Source: an unidentified bacterial endosymbiont (lineage in GTDB: Bacteria > Pseudomonadota > Gammaproteobacteria > Enterobacterales > G038960095). From it: DNA of 64,000 nt. Position 1 is the stretch's first letter. Every line of letters begins with the position of its first letter. Position numbers and translations under genes: made by a program. The stretch lies in contig NZ_OU907312.1 of assembly GCF_918320885.1 (NCBI RefSeq), forward strand, positions 558,001 to 622,000, given 5' to 3'. Under the pieces are notes generated by a model, which had not been told where the DNA came from, did no database searches, and saw nothing but the letters and a program-made list of their open reading frames with translations. This document shows positions 26,332 through 35,024 of this stretch, one piece after another.

Positions 26332-29300
26332 GTGTTTCCCCTGCTGACGGTTTACCGCTCTAACCAGCACGAAGTGCTCTGTAGCCTGATCGCTGCCCTG
26401 GTGCAAGGGGATCAGGTGGGAGATCCTTTCCAGCGTGAAACGATTCTAGTCCCCAATGTCGGAATAGCGCAGTGGCTGCAGCTGCAGTTGGCACAACGCT
26501 TGGGCATTGCTGCTAACTTTGACTGTATACTCCCGGCCGCTTTTATCTGGCGACTCCTGGCCCAAGTACTCCCAGAGGCCTCTAACACCGAGAGGGCGTT
26601 CAGTAAGCGGGCTATCGCCTGGAAGTTAATGGCGCTGCTGCCAACCCTGCTTAATGATGGACGCTGCCAGGTGCTGAATCACTATTTAGAGGATGATCAG
26701 CCTGGTCGCAAAGGCTATCAGTTAGCACAACAGGTGGCCGATCTATTCGACCGTTATCTGGTCTACCGTCCAGAGTGGCTGGCGGCTTGGGAACAGGATC
26801 AACAGCTGCCACAATTAGCGCCAGCCCAAGCCTGGCAAGCACGGTTATGGCAAGCTTTAGTGCAGTATACGGCGCAGTTGGGGCAATCAATCGACCATCG
26901 CGCAGTACTCTACCAGCGCTTACTCGCACAGCTACAACACTCCCCCTGCACGATAGCACCACTGCTCCCTAAAAAACGCCTGTTTATGGTGGGAATTTCC
27001 GCCTTACCCCCGATGTTCCTCACACTGCTGCAGGCTTTAGCACAGCACTGTGAGATCCACCTGATGCTGCTGGAGCCCTGTCGCTATTACTGGGCCGATA
27101 GGCCCCCCCCAACCGCCACAGCGGCCACTGCAGATGAACACCCCTTACTGGCCGCTTGGGGGCAATCGGGTCGGGAACTGCGGACCCTGTTGCTGCAAGG
27201 GAACGTGGCTGATATTGATGCTATGGTGGAGATCAACCCAGAGACGACGATGACCCTACTCCAAGCACTGCAGTATGAGCTGCTAGAGTTAGTCACCCCC
27301 CCTCAACCACCCCATCCAGCGGCCAGTTGGAACCTGCTCGACCCCCGAGATCACTCTCTCACCCTGCATGCTTGCTACAGTCCACACCGTGAGGTTGAAC
27401 TGCTGCAGGATACCCTGCTCGGGCTGTTAGAGGCTGATAACACCCTCACACCACGGGATATTATGGTGATGGTGACCGATCTGCAGCGCTATGTTCCTGA
27501 TATCCAGACAGTCTTTGGCCAAGCACCCGCAGATCGCTATCTGCCCTTTAGTTTAGCAGAGCAGTGTGCTCAAGAGACTCAGCTGATTCCGCAGGCCTTT
27601 TTAAAATTGCTCTCATTACCCAGCAGCCGATGTGAGTCAGAAACGGTACTCTCGCTACTCGAAGTCCCGGCGATCGCGGCGCGCTTCTCGATGACGGCAG
27701 CCAGCTTGCAACGCCTGCGACAGTGGATCAGTGAGTCGGGGATCCGCTGGGGTTTAGATGATCAGGATCTGATACGGCTACAACTGCCTACCGGGGGGCG
27801 CCATACCTGGCACGCTGGGTTACAACGACTATTACTCGGTTATGCTATGAGTAGTGAACAGGGTCCGTTTCGCGAGCAGCTGCCTGATGATGTGATTGGG
27901 AGTGATGCAGCAGCGTTGGTGGGTTATTTAGCCAATTTTCTAGAACAATTAACAGCGTGGCGACAACGTCTGGCACAACCGCACACCTTAATCGAATGGC
28001 TTCCTTGCTGCCAGCAGCTCCTGGAGGCTTTCTTTAGTCGTGATGCCAGCAATGACGTCGTCTTCAATGGACTAGAACAGCAGTGGCGACAGTGGATCAA
28101 TCAAGGAATCGAAGCACAGTATACAGCACCGATGAGCATCACCCTGCTGCAGGAGGCCTTAGCCGTTCAGCTTCAACAGCGCTCTACCGGCGACCTATTT
28201 CTGACAGGGGCTATCACCTTCTGTAGCCTGATGCCAATGCGGGCGATTCCCCACCCAGTGATCTGCCTGCTCGGCATGAATGAGGATTGCTTTCCACGTT
28301 CAGCCCCCCGCTTAAATTTTGATCTGATCAGTAGCACCCCACGCTTAGGAGATAGCCAGTGCAACCAGGAGGATCGTTATCTATTTTTAGAGGTACTGCT
28401 CTCTGCCCGAGCGACTCTACACATTAGTTATGTTGGCCGCTCTATTCAAGATAATCGGCCCCGACAACCCTCTATTGTCGTGAGTGAACTGCTGGATCAC
28501 TGCTGCCAATACTATCGCCTGCAGGGGGATGAGGCCCTGACGCCATCGAGTGCAGCCGAGAGAGTACGCCAACAGCTGCTGCAGGAGCACCCCTTAACCC
28601 CCTTTAACGCCCGCTGTTTTCACCCGGAAAACCCTTGGCAAAGTTATGCAGCAGAGTGGTTAGCCGCTGCCCAACGACGAAGTGCTAAACCGCCCCCTTT
28701 TTGCCAACGCCCCTTAAGTCAACAGAGCCTGCCCAGCGAATTGGCGCTCTCTACTTTCAAACGCTTTTATCGCCATCCCGTGCGTAGTTTCTTTCAACAG
28801 CGGTTGCAGATTACTTTTCGCCCCCCCCCAAAGCCTTTATTGATAGAGGAGCCTTTTACGCTGGACCCACTGATCCGTTATTCACTCAATCAGCGACTAT
28901 TAACACTGCTCATCCAGCAGCAGGATCCGGATGAACTGTACCAGCGCACGGTCACCTCAGGTCTGCTGCCGCAGGGTGCCTTTGGTGAACTGCTCTGGCA
29001 GCAGCAGTGTCAGTTGCTACAGCCCTTAGCTAGCCAACTGCAGCGGCACTGTCTGCACAGTGAAGTCCGGGTGATTGAACTCACCCTGGCAGGTCTCCGT
29101 CTGCATGGGGAAGTCACTGCACAACCTGGCGAAGGCCTACTGCGTTGGCAACCGTTTGAGATCCAAATGACCCACGCTTTTGAACTCTGGTTAGACCATC
29201 TACTATTGTGTGCTATGGGGTACTGCGGACCCAGTCACCTTTATGGGATCCAAAAAAGCTATTGGGGCTTTGCAGCACTACCCATCGAGGAAGCACAAGC

Positions 29301-29634
29301 GCTACTGAGCGACTTGTTGGAGGGATGGCAGCAGGGGCAACAGCAACCCCTATTGTTATTACCGAAGTGTGGCTGGTCTTGGTTACAAGCGCTTTATCAG
29401 CCCAAAGAGCAATCATTACTCACGACACCAGAAGCCCTTCAAAAAGCGCAACATCGGTTACAACAAACCTGGCAGGGCAATCGCCAGATTCGTGGAGAGT
29501 CTAGTGATCCCTATTACCAGCGGCTGTTGTCCCCGCTGACCCCAATGGATTTAGCAGCGGTGATGGAGAGTGCGAAACGCTTTTTATTACCCTTAGCCCA
29601 TTATCGTCAGAATGTCCCTCCAAACCTGCCCTGA
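26332..29634 (+). CDS. recC: Exodeoxyribonuclease V gamma subunit
   Basis: Chi-recognising subunit of RecBCD, which processes double-strand ends. The 1,100 residues (E. coli 1,122) align along the full length: the N-terminal Chi-scanning domain (PNVGIAQWLQLQLAQRLGI), CRYYWADRP, PADRYLPFSLAEQ, SGIRWGLDDQDL, CSLMPMRAIPHPVICLLGMN and the RecB-binding C-terminus. It starts at a GTG. No recB or recD follows; about 500 non-coding bases and then the polysaccharide locus come next, so the recBCD operon is split or its partners are elsewhere. Confidence 0.93.
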   Translation: MFPLLTVYRSNQHEVLCSLIAALVQGDQVGDPFQRETILVPNVGIAQWLQLQLAQRLGIAANFDCILPAAFIWRLLAQVLPEASNTERAFSKRAIAWKLMALLPTLLNDGRCQVLNHYLEDDQPGRKGYQLAQQVADLFDRYLVYRPEWLAAWEQDQQLPQLAPAQAWQARLWQALVQYTAQLGQSIDHRAVLYQRLLAQLQHSPCTIAPLLPKKRLFMVGISALPPMFLTLLQALAQHCEIHLMLLEPCRYYWADRPPPTATAATADEHPLLAAWGQSGRELRTLLLQGNVADIDAMVEINPETTMTLLQALQYELLELVTPPQPPHPAASWNLLDPRDHSLTLHACYSPHREVELLQDTLLGLLEADNTLTPRDIMVMVTDLQRYVPDIQTVFGQAPADRYLPFSLAEQCAQETQLIPQAFLKLLSLPSSRCESETVLSLLEVPAIAARFSMTAASLQRLRQWISESGIRWGLDDQDLIRLQLPTGGRHTWHAGLQRLLLGYAMSSEQGPFREQLPDDVIGSDAAALVGYLANFLEQLTAWRQRLAQPHTLIEWLPCCQQLLEAFFSRDASNDVVFNGLEQQWRQWINQGIEAQYTAPMSITLLQEALAVQLQQRSTGDLFLTGAITFCSLMPMRAIPHPVICLLGMNEDCFPRSAPRLNFDLISSTPRLGDSQCNQEDRYLFLEVLLSARATLHISYVGRSIQDNRPRQPSIVVSELLDHCCQYYRLQGDEALTPSSAAERVRQQLLQEHPLTPFNARCFHPENPWQSYAAEWLAAAQRRSAKPPPFCQRPLSQQSLPSELALSTFKRFYRHPVRSFFQQRLQITFRPPPKPLLIEEPFTLDPLIRYSLNQRLLTLLIQQQDPDELYQRTVTSGLLPQGAFGELLWQQQCQLLQPLASQLQRHCLHSEVRVIELTLAGLRLHGEVTAQPGEGLLRWQPFEIQMTHAFELWLDHLLLCAMGYCGPSHLYGIQKSYWGFAALPIEEAQALLSDLLEGWQQGQQQPLLLLPKCGWSWLQALYQPKEQSLLTTPEALQKAQHRLQQTWQGNRQIRGESSDPYYQRLLSPLTPMDLAAVMESAKRFLLPLAHYRQNVPPNLP

Positions 29635-30129
29635 CGGCAGAATACAGAGGCGGCCTCATAAAAAGTCATCCCAAACAACCGGGGATTCTTGGGTGAGCAC
29701 CATTCACCGCCCAATTCAACGCTTCTACAACTTCTAAGGCACCATTATTAAAACAGCCCATAATAAAGCAGTAGGAGAGTATCCAGTAGATCGCTGCAAT
29801 GCATCTTCTGTTGGCGGGCTCAAGACGCTTTTTTCGAATACAGTACCCATTTTTCACTCATTATTACTGCTAGTGATCTGAGCTTTTTAATCCTCTGTTC
29901 TCTAGGATGTGCTCACACCCGATCAGAGGTTTTTCCACTATCAGATCAAGCCTATGGCTCAGCTTTTTAACCCATCCCATGGCGGAACATAACGGGGAAC
30001 TTAAAAAATGATCACGACTCAAGAGAGAGGAGAGCACACCGCTGGTAGGGGCTACTGCGGTTAGGAAAGGTTCAGTACCCTAGCAATCTAGCCTGATGAT
30101 ATGCTAGGATCGCTCTAGAGGGATCGTTA
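29635..30129. other. Intergenic region between recC and the polysaccharide locus
   Basis: About 495 bases where recB would normally be approached. A minus-strand frame at 29666-29857 (63 residues) has two hydrophobic patches and matches no family I recognise. At about 30041-30065 a stretch containing GCTGGTAG and GCGGTTAG resembles a degenerate JUMPstart/ops element, the RfaH-recruiting signal found ahead of O-antigen operons, but the ops core GGCGGTAG is not exact. A direct promoter call is not possible. Confidence 0.35.
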
Positions 30130-31089
30130 ATGAACTGTGCGGTCGTCATACCCAGCTATAAAGTAACCCATTCCATTGTAGAGCTGATCAAGCAAATTGG
30201 TCCCGAAGTAGCGCGGATCTACGTGATTGATGACGCCTGCCCTGATGGATCAGGCCGTCTTGTAGAAGAGTGTTGCACCGATGAACGGATCAGCGTTCTT
30301 TACCACTTAGAAAACAAAGGAGTTGGTGGGGCAGTCCTCACCGGTTACCAGGCCGCGATAGCTGATAACATGGATATTATCATCAAGCTCGATGGTGATG
30401 GCCAGATGGACCCAAGCTTAATCCCTTATTTCATAGCGCCGATTGCAGCTGGTGAGGCTGATTACACGAAGGGCAATCGTTTCTTTAACCTGGAAGATCT
30501 ACAGACGATGCCGAAAATACGTCTATTCGGCAACGCACTCCTCTCCTTAATGACTAAGCTCTCCTCTGGCTATTGGGACCTGTTTGATCCCACCAATGGT
30601 TACACAGCGATTCATCGTGTTGCTGCTCAATCCCTGCCTTTTGAAAAAATTAGTCAACGTTACTTTTTTGAAACCGATATGCTATTTCGGCTGAATACCT
30701 TACGGGCGGTGGTGGTTGATATTCCCATGTGTGCACACTATGGGAATGAAATCAGCAATATGAAAATTTCCAACCTGATTGCAGAGTTTACCTGTAAACA
30801 TTTTAAAAATTTTAGTAAGAGAATTTTTTATAACTATTATCTTAGAGATATGTCACTAGCCTCTATTGAATTACCCCTCGGTCTATTGCTGCTGTTGTCC
30901 GGACTTATCTTTGGAAGCCTTCGTTGGTTCAACGCCTTACCAACGGGTACACCTACACCAGCAGGTGTGGTCATGCTAGCAGCTTTACCCATGATTTTAG
31001 GTCTGCAATTTATTTTGGCTTTTATTGGCTATGATATTGCCAGCGTACCCAAAAAACCATTACACTTGATGAAAAAATGGCAACGCTAA
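30130..31089 (+). CDS. GtrB-like polyprenyl-phosphate glycosyltransferase (GT2)
   Basis: 319-residue GT2 enzyme of the GtrB/DPM1 type, which moves a sugar from a nucleotide donor to undecaprenyl phosphate on the cytoplasmic face. The GT-A core has VIPSYKV, YVIDDACPDG and the DxD-type KLDGDGQMDP, with NRFF and YFFETDMLFRL further on. Two C-terminal transmembrane helices (residues about 247-265 and 278-300) anchor it. It begins the left half of the locus and is followed by a small flippase-like gene, the same pairing seen in gtr and arn systems. The sugar cannot be deduced. Confidence 0.85.
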   Translation: MNCAVVIPSYKVTHSIVELIKQIGPEVARIYVIDDACPDGSGRLVEECCTDERISVLYHLENKGVGGAVLTGYQAAIADNMDIIIKLDGDGQMDPSLIPYFIAPIAAGEADYTKGNRFFNLEDLQTMPKIRLFGNALLSLMTKLSSGYWDLFDPTNGYTAIHRVAAQSLPFEKISQRYFFETDMLFRLNTLRAVVVDIPMCAHYGNEISNMKISNLIAEFTCKHFKNFSKRIFYNYYLRDMSLASIELPLGLLLLLSGLIFGSLRWFNALPTGTPTPAGVVMLAALPMILGLQFILAFIGYDIASVPKKPLHLMKKWQR

Positions 31090-31105
31090 CTCCTGTCTAT
31101 TAACC

Positions 31106-31447
31106 ATGATGATCTATCTTATTGCTGCTTTTTGTGTGCTCGGTATTGCTATCGGTCAACTCCTATTTAAGTTAAGCGCCAACTGGCTACAACGCACGGG
31201 GAATCTGTTTGATACTCATACCTTACTAGCCCTAGTGGCGGCTTTTACGGTTTATGGAATCACCAGTTTGGTGTGGGTTTGGCTGTTGCAAAAAGGAGAT
31301 TTAGGGCGTCTCTATCCACTGATGGCCTTTGCATTTATAGCCGTTCCTATCGGCAGTCACTATTTTTTTGGCGAACGCTTCCCAACTCAATACTTTGTGG
31401 GTATCACCTTGATCATGACTGGTATTATTATTACTATGAAATCCTAA
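31106..31447 (+). CDS. Small four-helix flippase-like membrane protein (EamA/ArnE-F type)
   Basis: 113-residue protein with four hydrophobic segments (about 3-22, 40-60, 66-88, 94-111) and the SMR/EamA-like signature GQLLFKLSANWL and LYPLMAFAFIAVPIGSHYFFGE. Relatives such as ArnE/ArnF flip undecaprenyl-phosphate-linked sugars. It lies 16 bases after the GtrB-like gene and before two GT-C-like genes, consistent with moving the Und-P-sugar to the periplasm. Confidence 0.72.
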   Translation: MMIYLIAAFCVLGIAIGQLLFKLSANWLQRTGNLFDTHTLLALVAAFTVYGITSLVWVWLLQKGDLGRLYPLMAFAFIAVPIGSHYFFGERFPTQYFVGITLIMTGIIITMKS

Positions 31448-31456
31448 TAAACCACT

Positions 31457-32941
31457 ATGAAATCATGCCCTAATAGCAGTAATAACGCTCTGTTAGCTTC
31501 GTCACTATCACCTTCCATAAAATACTCTATTTTTTGTCAAAAAAAATACAATAACAGCTATAAAATCATTCTTGCAATCATCCTCTTGTTTATTGCTATA
31601 AACTTATTAGTTGGTCTAATATGGATCGCCCGTAACTTATCTCATATTCCACAGTATGGGGATACGCCAGAATATTTATTCTTGTCTAAACAACTACGAG
31701 TTGACCAATATCGTGGGATATTCTATCCATATTTTATTCATTTTTGTAACAGTTTGCCCTATTGTAATAACTTTAAAACCCATACTATTATTTATAGTAT
31801 TCAAATAGTATTAACATTTTTTTCATCATCATTTCTAGCCTACAGTTTTTTAGTTTTTTCAAAAGAAAATAATTATAGTTATCAAACTAAACTACTTCCA
31901 TTGATTATAGGATTTTTAGTTTCCTTAGACCCTCTCCTAGCCCATTTTTCATTAACCATATTAACAGATTCCCTTGCAAATTCTTTTACAATGTTATTCT
32001 TAGGTTGTTTGATACTGATCCTAAAAAATAGAAGAAGAATTATTCATATTATTATTGCAGCCATCTGCTTTATAATAATATCTTTAACTAGGGTAGATAA
32101 ATTTTATTTTTCTCTGGGTATGTTTTTATGGTTTTTGTTTTTCTTGATTATTAAAAATAAAAAACATAATCACCCGTATAAAAATACAGCAACTTTTTTT
32201 ATATTCATCATTTTTATTTCCATGGCAGGTATTCATTCAATAAAAAATAAAACTCAGATTTATAATAACAACCGTCCTCCATTAGATAGGACTTGCCTTG
32301 CTTTTAATAGAATAGTTTGGCCAAGAATGAGCAAAGTTTATGACTACTTGCCTGAAAATATTAAAAAAAACATCACCAAAACAGAAGCTATAAAATTTGA
32401 TGAACACAATAATAATGTTTACCCCTTTCTAGTCAATCAGCTAGCAGAAAACAATGGAAAAGAAACCATAAACACTATCACCTGGATAACACTTAAGCAA
32501 TTCCCTCTAGCTGTTCTCTCTAAGTTGATATTTGACTTTACCAAATATTCTCTACCCAACCTGGCCTACCCGCTAGAATTACTAGGTCTATTCCCTATGT
32601 CCGTAGCCACTGATTGGACTTTTTCAAGAATGGCGATGTTTCAGCCCCTACTAACTAGAATTTTTACCAGTATCAGCACCCTTAGTTTTTTCATGATGCT
32701 TATTTACAATTTATTAAAAAATATCTCTAAACCAGCCTGGTGCCCCTTAACAACCCTGGAAACACTGTTTGTGATTAGTTCGGCTATTTTAACTAACTCC
32801 ATACTATTTACGCTTGAAGCTGGAATGGATGCACATATCCGCTATGCACTGCCAACTTATACTATTATCATTATTTGGGTAACAAGCTTGTTCTTTAAGT
32901 TTATTATTAACAATAAAAATTATAATAACCAATCTCAATGA
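31457..32941 (+). CDS. Polytopic membrane protein, probable GT-C glycosyltransferase
   Basis: 494 residues with about ten hydrophobic segments and a short periplasmic C-terminus. Just after the first transmembrane helix, residues 66-72 read QYGDTPEY; an acidic motif in the first periplasmic loop is the hallmark of GT-C enzymes that use polyprenyl-phosphate sugars. No closer family could be named. The coding sequence is much richer in A+T (many AAA, ATT and TTT codons) than the flanking housekeeping genes, a sign of horizontal acquisition. It is the possible transferase partner of the GtrB-like enzyme and flippase upstream. Confidence 0.6.
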   Translation: MKSCPNSSNNALLASSLSPSIKYSIFCQKKYNNSYKIILAIILLFIAINLLVGLIWIARNLSHIPQYGDTPEYLFLSKQLRVDQYRGIFYPYFIHFCNSLPYCNNFKTHTIIYSIQIVLTFFSSSFLAYSFLVFSKENNYSYQTKLLPLIIGFLVSLDPLLAHFSLTILTDSLANSFTMLFLGCLILILKNRRRIIHIIIAAICFIIISLTRVDKFYFSLGMFLWFLFFLIIKNKKHNHPYKNTATFFIFIIFISMAGIHSIKNKTQIYNNNRPPLDRTCLAFNRIVWPRMSKVYDYLPENIKKNITKTEAIKFDEHNNNVYPFLVNQLAENNGKETINTITWITLKQFPLAVLSKLIFDFTKYSLPNLAYPLELLGLFPMSVATDWTFSRMAMFQPLLTRIFTSISTLSFFMMLIYNLLKNISKPAWCPLTTLETLFVISSAILTNSILFTLEAGMDAHIRYALPTYTIIIIWVTSLFFKFIINNKNYNNQSQ

Positions 32942-32987
32942 TTAGAATCTATTATTAAGAAATATTCAATAATTTTGGAGAGAATTA

Positions 32988-34928
32988 ATGCATTTATTGA
33001 TTGCTAGCCCTCTGATTTTTTTCTCCGCATGGACTGTTTCAGCACAGCTCTGCATTTTATTAGGATGGAATCTAAAATTACTATTAACTATTGCCCCAGT
33101 GAGCATAGTGTTATTATTTTACCTGTATTTTTTAACATCAAAAAAACCTTGTAGAGACTGGCGTCAATCCACCCCTATTTTTTTATTCAGGCGTGACCAA
33201 GAACAAGTAACCACTCTTTGTTTACTGATCCTTTTAGTTTCCCCCATTGCCCTTTACTTCTCTTATAATCTGTTTTTTATACTCTCTCTATTTTTACTCG
33301 GGATTTGTTTAATACCACAAACGATTAAACAAATACCCGATCCTATTGAAGCACACTCTGTTAGTAAAAAATTAACCACTGTGCTACTTATTTTTGCGAT
33401 AGTGTCAATGATTATACTGACCTATACAGTCTCTAGAAGTGATTTAGATGATGCTTTTTATGTGGCTGTCGCAGCATTTACCTCTGCCCGACCAGAACAA
33501 CCGCTGCTGCATACCGATCCCATGTTCGGAGAAATTGGATTGCCTTTATTATTTCCTAGTTACCGTTTTGCATCATTTGAGTTATTAGTGGGTGCTATTG
33601 CTTATGGGTTATCCCTCCCGGCAATGGAGATCTACTATATTGTTCTGTTACCTGTGTGGGTCATGATCACGATAATAGCAACGATGTTACTCACAAAAGA
33701 GTTCATGCCCAAGTATTGGTTGTGGAGTGGACTGATGATGCTGCTACTGACAGTTCTCCTAGGAGAGACACATCGTGGCCCAGGAAATTTATCTTTTGTT
33801 CGTCTATTCCAAGGTAAAATAGTATTTTTATCCACCATGGTTCCGACAATTTTTTATATTACAGCCCGTTTTTTCTCTCGTCATGGCACCCGACGAGATC
33901 TATTGTTACTCGCTTGTTGCCAAATCAGTTCAATAGGTTTAACCAATTTTGGTATGCTGGCTGGACCCATGGCTGGTTTTAGCGCACTAGTCTCTAATAT
34001 CCCCTTGATTTTTAACTGTAGGGAGCCAGTAAAAAAATTCTACGCTGCCACAGCTATCCTGTTAATTCCTCTACCTTATCTAATATATGTTAGTAGACAT
34101 GCCACGAAATCCCCCCTCTTAAATTTCAACAGTGAAAGTGCCGTACAAGTATTTCAATCAGTATTGGGTCCACACCAACAATATCTGCTCATACTACTGC
34201 TACTCGCTGGACCTATTTTAGCAAAAGACACTATCACACGATGGCGACTAGCGGTTCCGCCTTTACTACTGTTTGGAATTTATCTTAACCCCTGGCTAGC
34301 AGAACTTATCTCAAAGCACATCACAACCCCTCCAGTCTATTGGCGTGTGGTGTGGTCATTTCCAATATTAATTTATAGTGCAATCGCTTTTTGTATGATC
34401 TTCACCACACGTTTAAAAAGCACTGCAAACCGCCTCCTTCATGGCCTCTTGGCTGCAGTCGTTCTAGGCTTAATGATTTATACACTACCACTACATACCT
34501 TACGCTTAGATAACATTGGTCCTATAGAGGGTTTTGCCACCTGGAAAATCCCCAAAAATCATCTCCAGATTGCTGAAAAAGCGGTGAAACTGAGTCATCA
34601 TGGAAAACTGCTAGCGCCCGATGAAATCGCTGGGGTCATTGCGCGATTCGAACAGCACCCACCATTGGTCAATGTCAGGGAAGCCTACTTAGAATTACTA
34701 CGTCCTACTATGAAAGAAAATAATTATAAACCTAGGCGGGTTCTCTATGATTTTATCACGACGCCTCTTAAAGAGGATCAACCAGTGCGGATCGCCTTGA
34801 AAACACTCGATGTTTCGATTATTGTGATGCACCTAAGCAATGAATCCTCTGAAAAAAGTAATCTATTGTTAACCGAGCACTATGAACGGCAAGCGCCAAT
34901 AGCTGACTATAGTATTTGGAGAAAATAA
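32988..34928 (+). CDS. Large polytopic membrane protein, possible GT-C (DUF6077-like)
   Basis: 646 residues with about a dozen hydrophobic segments up to residue 500 and a soluble C-terminal domain of about 140 residues, probably periplasmic. Residues 150-156 (SRSDLDDAF) follow a membrane segment and look like the acidic loop motif of GT-C enzymes. The overall pattern resembles DUF6077-type membrane proteins found in glycan loci, an attribution I hold loosely. A good Shine-Dalgarno (GGAGAG) precedes the ATG. It could transfer a second sugar to the growing or finished glycan. Confidence 0.55.
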   Translation: MHLLIASPLIFFSAWTVSAQLCILLGWNLKLLLTIAPVSIVLLFYLYFLTSKKPCRDWRQSTPIFLFRRDQEQVTTLCLLILLVSPIALYFSYNLFFILSLFLLGICLIPQTIKQIPDPIEAHSVSKKLTTVLLIFAIVSMIILTYTVSRSDLDDAFYVAVAAFTSARPEQPLLHTDPMFGEIGLPLLFPSYRFASFELLVGAIAYGLSLPAMEIYYIVLLPVWVMITIIATMLLTKEFMPKYWLWSGLMMLLLTVLLGETHRGPGNLSFVRLFQGKIVFLSTMVPTIFYITARFFSRHGTRRDLLLLACCQISSIGLTNFGMLAGPMAGFSALVSNIPLIFNCREPVKKFYAATAILLIPLPYLIYVSRHATKSPLLNFNSESAVQVFQSVLGPHQQYLLILLLLAGPILAKDTITRWRLAVPPLLLFGIYLNPWLAELISKHITTPPVYWRVVWSFPILIYSAIAFCMIFTTRLKSTANRLLHGLLAAVVLGLMIYTLPLHTLRLDNIGPIEGFATWKIPKNHLQIAEKAVKLSHHGKLLAPDEIAGVIARFEQHPPLVNVREAYLELLRPTMKENNYKPRRVLYDFITTPLKEDQPVRIALKTLDVSIIVMHLSNESSEKSNLLLTEHYERQAPIADYSIWRK

Positions 34929-35024
34929 CTATCTGTAGGCATGGTTTTTTCATGACCATAACCCGTATGAGGCTGCTCTAAATCACTATCAATCAAACTC
35001 GCTGGATTAAGGAAATTGAGTCTA

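Noticed and set aside
29666-29857. 63-residue minus-strand frame after recC
   Set aside because: Considered as a small membrane protein or transposase scrap, but no motif supports either; kept only as a note in the intergenic entry.
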